Part shown: positions 6,301 to 6,899 of the stretch, in pieces | Layout: the number at the start of each line of letters is the position of its first letter | Position numbering within the stretch: the stretch's first letter is position 1 | From: Bacteroidaceae bacterium | GTDB lineage: Bacteria; Bacteroidota; Bacteroidia; Bacteroidales; Barnesiellaceae_A | DNA length: 6,899 nt | Assembly: GCA_017561285.1 (NCBI GenBank) | Contig: JAFZDG010000341.1 | Coordinates: 1-6,899 of the forward strand | Reading direction: 5' to 3' | The notes under the pieces: generated by a model | The model's database searches: none | What the model was told of the DNA's origin: nothing | The model's input: only the letters and a program-made list of their open reading frames with translations | Made by a program: the position numbers and the translations under genes

Positions 6301-6899
6301 CCTTCAAATGCATAATTTTCAATTTCTGCGATAGTTGTGGGAAGCTCAACCGATGCCAATACATAACAATAAGCAAAAGCCCAACTACCTATTTCCGTTA
6401 CACCCTCCGGTATGACTATCTCTGGCAAAGATGAGCATCCCTGGAACGTTCCACTCTCTATCTTCGTAATCTTTTCCGGTATATTGACAGATACGAGAGA
6501 CGAACAATCACCAAATGCGTATTGGCCTATTTCTGTCACGCTATTCGGTATTACAATCTCTTGCAATGAGCGACAATAGTAGAATGTCTCCCTCTCTATC
6601 TTGGTCACGCTCTCGGGAATATTGACACGCTTGAGCGACTCGCTCGAATAGAACGCATACTGTCCTATCGAATCTATCGCATTGGGCAATACGACCGATA
6701 TGAGGCTGTCGCATTCGTAAAATGCTCGGTCGGCTACAGCCGTTACTCGATAGGTACGGCCTGCTATCTCTACTTGCACAGGCACTTCCACTTCGCCTCG
6801 GTAACTGTTGTAATGGCGATCTTTAAAGGTTACTGCTACCTCCGTCTCATTCATTACATCGTAGTAAATACCATCGACAACTTGTGGTGCATAACTGAA
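3330..6899 (-). CDS. BspA-type leucine-rich-repeat surface protein with dockerin, cohesin-like and T9SS-type sorting domains, 5' truncated
   Basis: The frame is open from the right window edge to the TAA at 3332-3330 (1,189 codons visible). The first in-frame ATG is at 6854, but the 15 codons before it (FSYAPQVVDGIYYDV) continue without a stop and form the usual lead-in (DGIYYDV) of a mature BspA-like N-terminus. The true start and signal peptide therefore lie outside. Counting from the 6854 Met: LRR array 1 (38-188), a spacer with the VPAGCGNAY end-cap and a GTLNQADFEVMRTEM segment (193-293), LRR arrays 2 (294-498) and 3 (535-750), a beta domain resembling divergent InlB B-repeats (793-897), dockerin (901-962), cohesin-like domain (970-1097), and a C-terminal domain (1116-1174) ending GVYIVAVGSLTKKILIK. 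About 24 repeats of 23 residues follow the LxxIxIPxxVxxIGxxAFxxC pattern. BspA itself is a Bacteroidales adhesin binding host or bacterial proteins; the ligand here is unknown. The dockerin and cohesin-like domains suggest attachment to a partner such as the protein of the next gene (inference). Confidence 0.92.
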   Translation of the reverse strand, partial: FSYAPQVVDGIYYDVMNETEVAVTFKDRHYNSYRGEVEVPVQVEIAGRTYRVTAVADRAFYECDSLISVVLPNAIDSIGQYAFYSSESLKRVNIPESVTKIERETFYYCRSLQEIVIPNSVTEIGQYAFGDCSSLVSVNIPEKITKIESGTFQGCSSLPEIVIPEGVTEIGSWAFAYCYVLASVELPTTIAEIENYAFEGCWNINMVCTKATTPPTIYDNTFTDSMWAVMVPAGCGNAYRSASVWERYKIIEDSDTYRVEVYVTSPGTLANDIVEQCGVQPDEVTHIIVHGTLNQADFEVMRTEMTSCYSIDLSDVQCSRIPESAFSEKSYLKNIVLPMQCDTIASYAFNQCRSLQKIDFPERLTTIEYQAFYSCSSLNEITLPKHLKRLDGYVFAECYALTQVHFPDSLEVIEYGCFQNCRNIKHLSLPAGLKRLGSNSFGYCYNLEQVDFPDMLEEIDWGAFYGCSILKDVQLPMGLKRLGGMAFAETKIENIYIPASVEYIDENPYGRCDIRSIVVDENNTKFEVPEGSWSLVETETKRLIIGCNNTIIPRDIVEIGGYAFVGCDFATIDIPASVKVLGDYVFEQCNNLVSVVLPEGLTSIGNSAFSNCYALAGIDIPNSVNYIGSSAFYNCQSLTEIDIPDGVESLYWGTFYSCSKLKRVKLPAQLRYINGYTFADCYELEEINIPSQVESIEYNAFNWCQNLKKIDLSHCASLNYISSAVFYGCSKLESVNLPASLDRIGSDAFAECYALVNLSTQALSAPQTEGNVFMGVDNGVTYFALPTQSYDEYNAAGEWSQFIQTRPCIDVTVNDGYSDNGGGKVRYDNNWHRDHNDLNADVSGIDGYVGDAMSLYVPTDSLVTFLIDCYDDFDIRSVKYADEDVTDKVVNGVFTTPAVVDNAALEVLFRYKNSIKGDVNRDLNVNITDLVILANHIIDTYKGRLDRYNANVVEDDVINICDVVAIVNIILSGDEGYMARSQGSVEKGRLAVSDVLLAKGETRTIEIELNNKLAYTAFQMDLVLPTGLAVTNVSLSDRATDSHSLLWNLCEDGIVNILGMSSDNAAFDGEWGVLLTLEVTADATFTGGDIILTNGIFAARDLTTHYLDAAYAKAGNPTDISDAYSKNRIYNIERTVIIESVCNQVATIATTDGQLHTYSIGAGRNEIEVEQQGVYIVAVGSLTKKILIK
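3333..3947 (-). other. Cohesin-like domain and T9SS-type C-terminal domain of the LRR protein
   Basis: Residues about 970-1097 match cohesin-like domain 4 of the next gene: YTAFQMDLVLPTGLAV against YTAFQMDVTLPQGLSV, SDRATDSHSLLWNLCEDG against SQRAIKSHNLMWNMTEDG, and AARDLTTHYLD against ATRDLTTHTLD. Residues 1116-1174 form the sorting tail, with NIERTVII and GAGRNEIEV before GVYIVAVGSLTKKILIK. The two tails are clearly homologous. Confidence 0.8.
3969..4154 (-). other. Dockerin domain of the LRR protein
   Basis: Residues about 901-962 counted from the 6854 Met. Loop 1 is canonical (D903, N905, D907, N911, D914). Loop 2 is degenerate: N936 at position 1, V938 at position 3, then D940, N944 and D947. 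The helices LVILANHII and VVAIVNIIL match dockerin 3 of the next gene rather than its dockerins 1 and 2. Confidence 0.85.
4164..4478 (-). other. Beta-rich insert between LRRs and dockerin (InlB B-repeat-like)
   Basis: Residues about 793-897. The second half (SLYVPTDSLVTFLID, then VKYADEDVTDKVVNGVFTT and NAALEVLFRY) has the strand pattern of the divergent InlB B-repeat / Flg_new type found after LRR arrays in other Bacteroidales proteins. The first half (GYSDNGGGKVRYDNNWHRDH) is Gly, Asn, Asp and His-rich and is not recognised. It is probably a spacer or adhesion domain. Confidence 0.5.
4599..5252 (-). repeat. LRR array 3 (BspA-type, about 9 repeats)
   Basis: Residues about 535-752. Repeats start near T535, F554, L577, L600, L623, L646, L669, L692 and L717. 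The one at 692 is 25 residues long (LKKIDLSHCASLNYISS), two more than the others. The array closes with an LSAPQTEGNVF/YFALPTQSYDEYNAAGEW cap. Confidence 0.9.
5361..5975 (-). repeat. LRR array 2 (BspA-type, about 9 repeats)
   Basis: Residues about 294-498. Repeats start at Y294, L317, L340, L363, L386, I409, L432, L455 and I477. From 363 onward the motif LKRL with CY alternates with FPD.LE.IE, again a two-repeat period of 46 residues. The array is broken by a capping insert (VDENNTKFEVPEGSW and ETETKRLIIGCNN) typical of BspA-like proteins. Confidence 0.9.
6279..6743 (-). repeat. LRR array 1 (BspA-type, about 6.5 repeats)
   Basis: Residues about 38-192 counted from the Met at 6854. Full 23-residue repeats begin at L51, L74, L97, L120, L143 and L166, after one partial repeat. 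Alternate repeats resemble each other more than neighbours: VTKIE with TF in one class and VTEIG with AF in the other, giving a 46-residue period. The array ends at a TTPPTIYDNTF/VPAGC segment, a common cap of these arrays. Confidence 0.9.

Noticed and set aside
4599..6743. Regularly spaced short repeats that could suggest a CRISPR array
   Set aside because: The period is 69 or 138 bp and the copies are degenerate and in frame. They encode leucine-rich repeats.
3330..6899. Internalin-type LRR protein of Gram-positive bacteria
   Set aside because: The 23-residue IP..V..IG..AF..C repeat is the BspA/LRR_5 type, not the 22-residue internalin type. There is no LPXTG or GW anchor, and the tail is of the Bacteroidota sorting type.

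Overview
The window carries three consecutive genes, all on the minus strand, and all coding for large secreted, modular, apparently non-enzymatic surface proteins. Read in transcription order (right to left) they are: (A) positions 6899-3330, a BspA-type leucine-rich-repeat protein ending in dockerin, cohesin-like and C-terminal sorting domains, with its 5' end outside the window; (B) positions 3302-648, a complete 884-residue protein made of a signal peptide, three cohesin-like/dockerin modules, a fourth cohesin-like domain and a C-terminal sorting domain; (C) positions 643-1, the first 214 codons of a protein with a signal peptide, a cohesin-like domain and the start of a group 2 bacterial Ig-like domain, with its 3' end outside the window.

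The organism is most likely a member of the Bacteroidales (Bacteroidota). The reasons are the BspA-type LRRs, the 'GxYIVxxG...KKxIxK' tails typical of type IX secretion (Por) sorting domains, the cohesin-like plus Big_2 architecture, and AT-rich, A-rich start regions with no clear Shine-Dalgarno. Genus cannot be decided from the sequence.

The gaps are 27 bp (A to B) and 4 bp (B to C), with no room for a terminator hairpin or promoter, so the three genes look like one operon. Nothing else was found: no RNA genes, mobile elements, CRISPR or plus-strand genes. The long plus-strand reading frames are shadows of the minus-strand repeats.

The main point of interest is the architecture. Every protein carries at least one cohesin-like domain. 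A and B also carry dockerins with recognisable calcium loops and share a roughly 275-residue C-terminal cassette (dockerin, cohesin-like, sorting tail). B contains three dockerins and four cohesin-like domains on one chain, the dockerins falling into two visibly different classes. No catalytic domain is visible. A reasonable hypothesis is a self-assembling or mutually binding surface adhesin complex, but cohesin-dockerin binding here is inferred, not shown. Repeats in A show a two-LRR (46-residue) higher-order period, and B shows a 657-bp in-frame duplication whose unit is dockerin plus the following cohesin-like domain.
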